From a bacterium (lineage in GTDB: Bacteria > Myxococcota_A > Bradymonadia > UBA7976 > UBA1532), in the NCBI GenBank assembly GCA_030424955.1, contig JAUHVS010000009.1:1-24033 (forward strand): a stretch of DNA of 24,033 nucleotides, given 5' to 3'. Position numbers and translations under genes: made by a program. The notes beneath the pieces are model-generated. The model was not told where the DNA came from and did not search any database. It saw only the letters and a program-made list of their open reading frames with translations. Shown piece after piece: positions 23,264-24,033 of this stretch. Each line of letters opens with the position of its first letter. Within the stretch, counting starts at the first letter, position 1.

Positions 23264-24033
23264 TGTAGACGCGCATCCAGGTGAAGTTGATGGAGTCGAA
23301 CTGGGGCTGGTCCTGGAAGAGGCGCATGGGGCCCACGAAGGTCACGCAGCGGCCGTCCTCGGCGAAGTCCGACTTGGTGCGGAAGATGCCCGTGCCGAAG
23401 CCGTAGTCGAAGTTGTTCCAGCACTTGGTGCCGGTGCCACACTCGCTCGGGGCGCCCATCAGGGTGCCGGTGACGCGCACGAGCTGGTTGAGGTCGGCGC
23501 TGGTCAGCGCACGATCCACGTCGAAGACGTAGACGTCCTGGTCGACGTCGACGAGCTCCCAGGCGGTGGCCTTCGAGACCTGGCCGGCGCCGAAGTACTG
23601 ATCGACCTGGGTGACGTCGAGGTTGATCTTGTGGCCGACCCGGATGTCGAAGGGCGGCAGGCCCTCGACCTCGTTGAAGTCGAGGTAGACCTCGACGGTG
23701 CCGTTGGCGTCGGCGATCCAGAAGCGCGACTGGCTGCCGGGGATCTCGAAGTTGCCCAGGAAGTTGGTGGCCACCACGGTGGCGCCCCGGATCTCGATGG
23801 GCGTCTCGAGGTCGACGGGGTCGCCGTCGGCGGGGAAGGCGGCGTTCAGCGCCGCGATGCCGGCGTCGTACTCGGCCGGGTAGGGCGTGAAGACCGGGTT
23901 GCCGCCGTCGGGCTGCTCGGCGCCGGCGCCGAAGACCTGGCCGAGGTAGGTGACGCCCTCGCCACACACGAAGGGCCCGGCGCCGCCCGCGCCCCCGGCG
24001 CCGCCCGCGCCCCCGGCGCCGCCCGCGCCGCCC
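23256..24033 (-). CDS. Exported OB-fold-like protein with Gly/Ala repeat (5' end outside the window)
   Basis: The last 258 residues are visible; the start lies beyond the right edge. The visible part begins with a Gly-Ala-Gly triplet repeat (about 19 residues). A cysteine follows in 'FVCGEG', then a short linker with 'YPAEYDAGIAALNAAF'. An OB-fold-like domain spans the remaining 190 residues: 'IEIRGATVVATNF', 'FWIADANGTVEVYLDF', 'VGHKINLDVTQVDQYFG', 'LVRVTGTLMG'. Cysteines in 'SECGTGTKCWNN' and 'GRCVTFVG' suggest disulfides and an extracytoplasmic location. A lipobox probably precedes the Gly/Ala linker, but it is not in view. The stop overlaps the next start by 8 bases. An in-frame GTG at 23969 exists but would cut off the repeat and is unlikely to be the true start. 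Confidence 0.7.
   Translation of the reverse strand, partial: GGAGGAGGAGGAGGAGGAGPFVCGEGVTYLGQVFGAGAEQPDGGNPVFTPYPAEYDAGIAALNAAFPADGDPVDLETPIEIRGATVVATNFLGNFEIPGSQSRFWIADANGTVEVYLDFNEVEGLPPFDIRVGHKINLDVTQVDQYFGAGQVSKATAWELVDVDQDVYVFDVDRALTSADLNQLVRVTGTLMGAPSECGTGTKCWNNFDYGFGTGIFRTKSDFAEDGRCVTFVGPMRLFQDQPQFDSINFTWMRVYND
23976..24029 (-). repeat. Three perfect 18-base tandem repeats encoding Gly-Ala-Gly-Gly-Ala-Gly
   Basis: The unit CCCGGCGCCGCCCGCGCC (plus strand) occurs three times without mismatch at 23976-23993, 23994-24011 and 24012-24029, and the array may continue past the edge. On the minus strand it reads in frame as (GAG)2 per unit, a flexible or collagen-like Gly-X-Y linker. Such arrays vary in copy number by slippage and are prone to assembly error. 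Confidence 0.85.

Noticed and set aside
23969..24033. GTG at 23969 as start of the rightmost gene
   Set aside because: The frame stays open to the edge with an in-frame Gly/Ala repeat, and no signal sequence follows the GTG although the protein looks exported.
1..24033. Mobile elements, CRISPR arrays, tRNA or rRNA genes
   Set aside because: No transposase, integrase, spaced direct repeats, cloverleaf or rRNA-like segment was seen on reading both strands. A tRNA scan was not run, so a missed tRNA is possible but unlikely given the gene density.

Overview
The window is very GC-rich, densely packed bacterial DNA from a diderm. It encodes at least five exported lipoproteins with lipoboxes and an outer-membrane barrel with a terminal Phe. 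Gene content (Nth-type endonuclease, NYN protein, secreted lipoproteins with lamin-tail-like domains) and base composition fit a Myxococcota/deltaproteobacterial-type chromosome. That assignment is an inference; there is no rRNA or marker gene to fix it. No mobile element, CRISPR array, tRNA or rRNA is visible.

Layout. (1) 99-1113 (+): a small membrane protein overlapping a bacterial PH-like domain protein. (2) 1114-2798 (-): an endonuclease III homologue coupled through a GTGA overlap to a SAM methyltransferase. (3) 2940-4538 (+): a NYN-domain putative RNase. (4) 4603-11866: a surface phosphoglycan-type locus. On the minus strand it has an alkaline-phosphatase-superfamily membrane enzyme, a LicC-like nucleotidyltransferase, a flippase and a GT4 glycosyltransferase. 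Divergently on the plus strand is a CDP-glycerol glycerophosphotransferase-like enzyme, overlapping a YkgJ-type cysteine-cluster protein. (5) 13022-14335 (+): a TrmB-like methyltransferase and a small exported protein with an acidic half and an Ala/Lys/Arg half. (6) 14365-16049 (-): an EamA transporter and a lone lipoprotein. (7) 16239-24033 (-): a run of six tightly coupled exported proteins that continues beyond the right edge.

The most interesting region is (7). In transcription order it encodes an OB-fold-like protein with a Gly/Ala repeat (partial), an OB-fold-like lipoprotein with a cysteine cluster, an outer-membrane beta-barrel, a lamin-tail-like lipoprotein, a phospholipase D-fold lipoprotein that has lost both HKD motifs, and an intact HKD phospholipase D-fold lipoprotein fused to a lamin-tail domain. 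Every internal junction overlaps by 1, 4 or 8 bases or is separated by 2 bases. The set looks like one surface-anchored assembly. Domain types associated with nucleic acids (OB fold, PLD-family nuclease, LTD) suggest extracellular nucleic-acid binding or cleavage, with the barrel as partner or conduit. This is a hypothesis from domain content; I know of no named system with this exact composition.

Most features are called from protein motifs, start/stop overlaps and ribosome-binding sites. Promoter and terminator calls are weak because the high GC content gives many chance hairpins.
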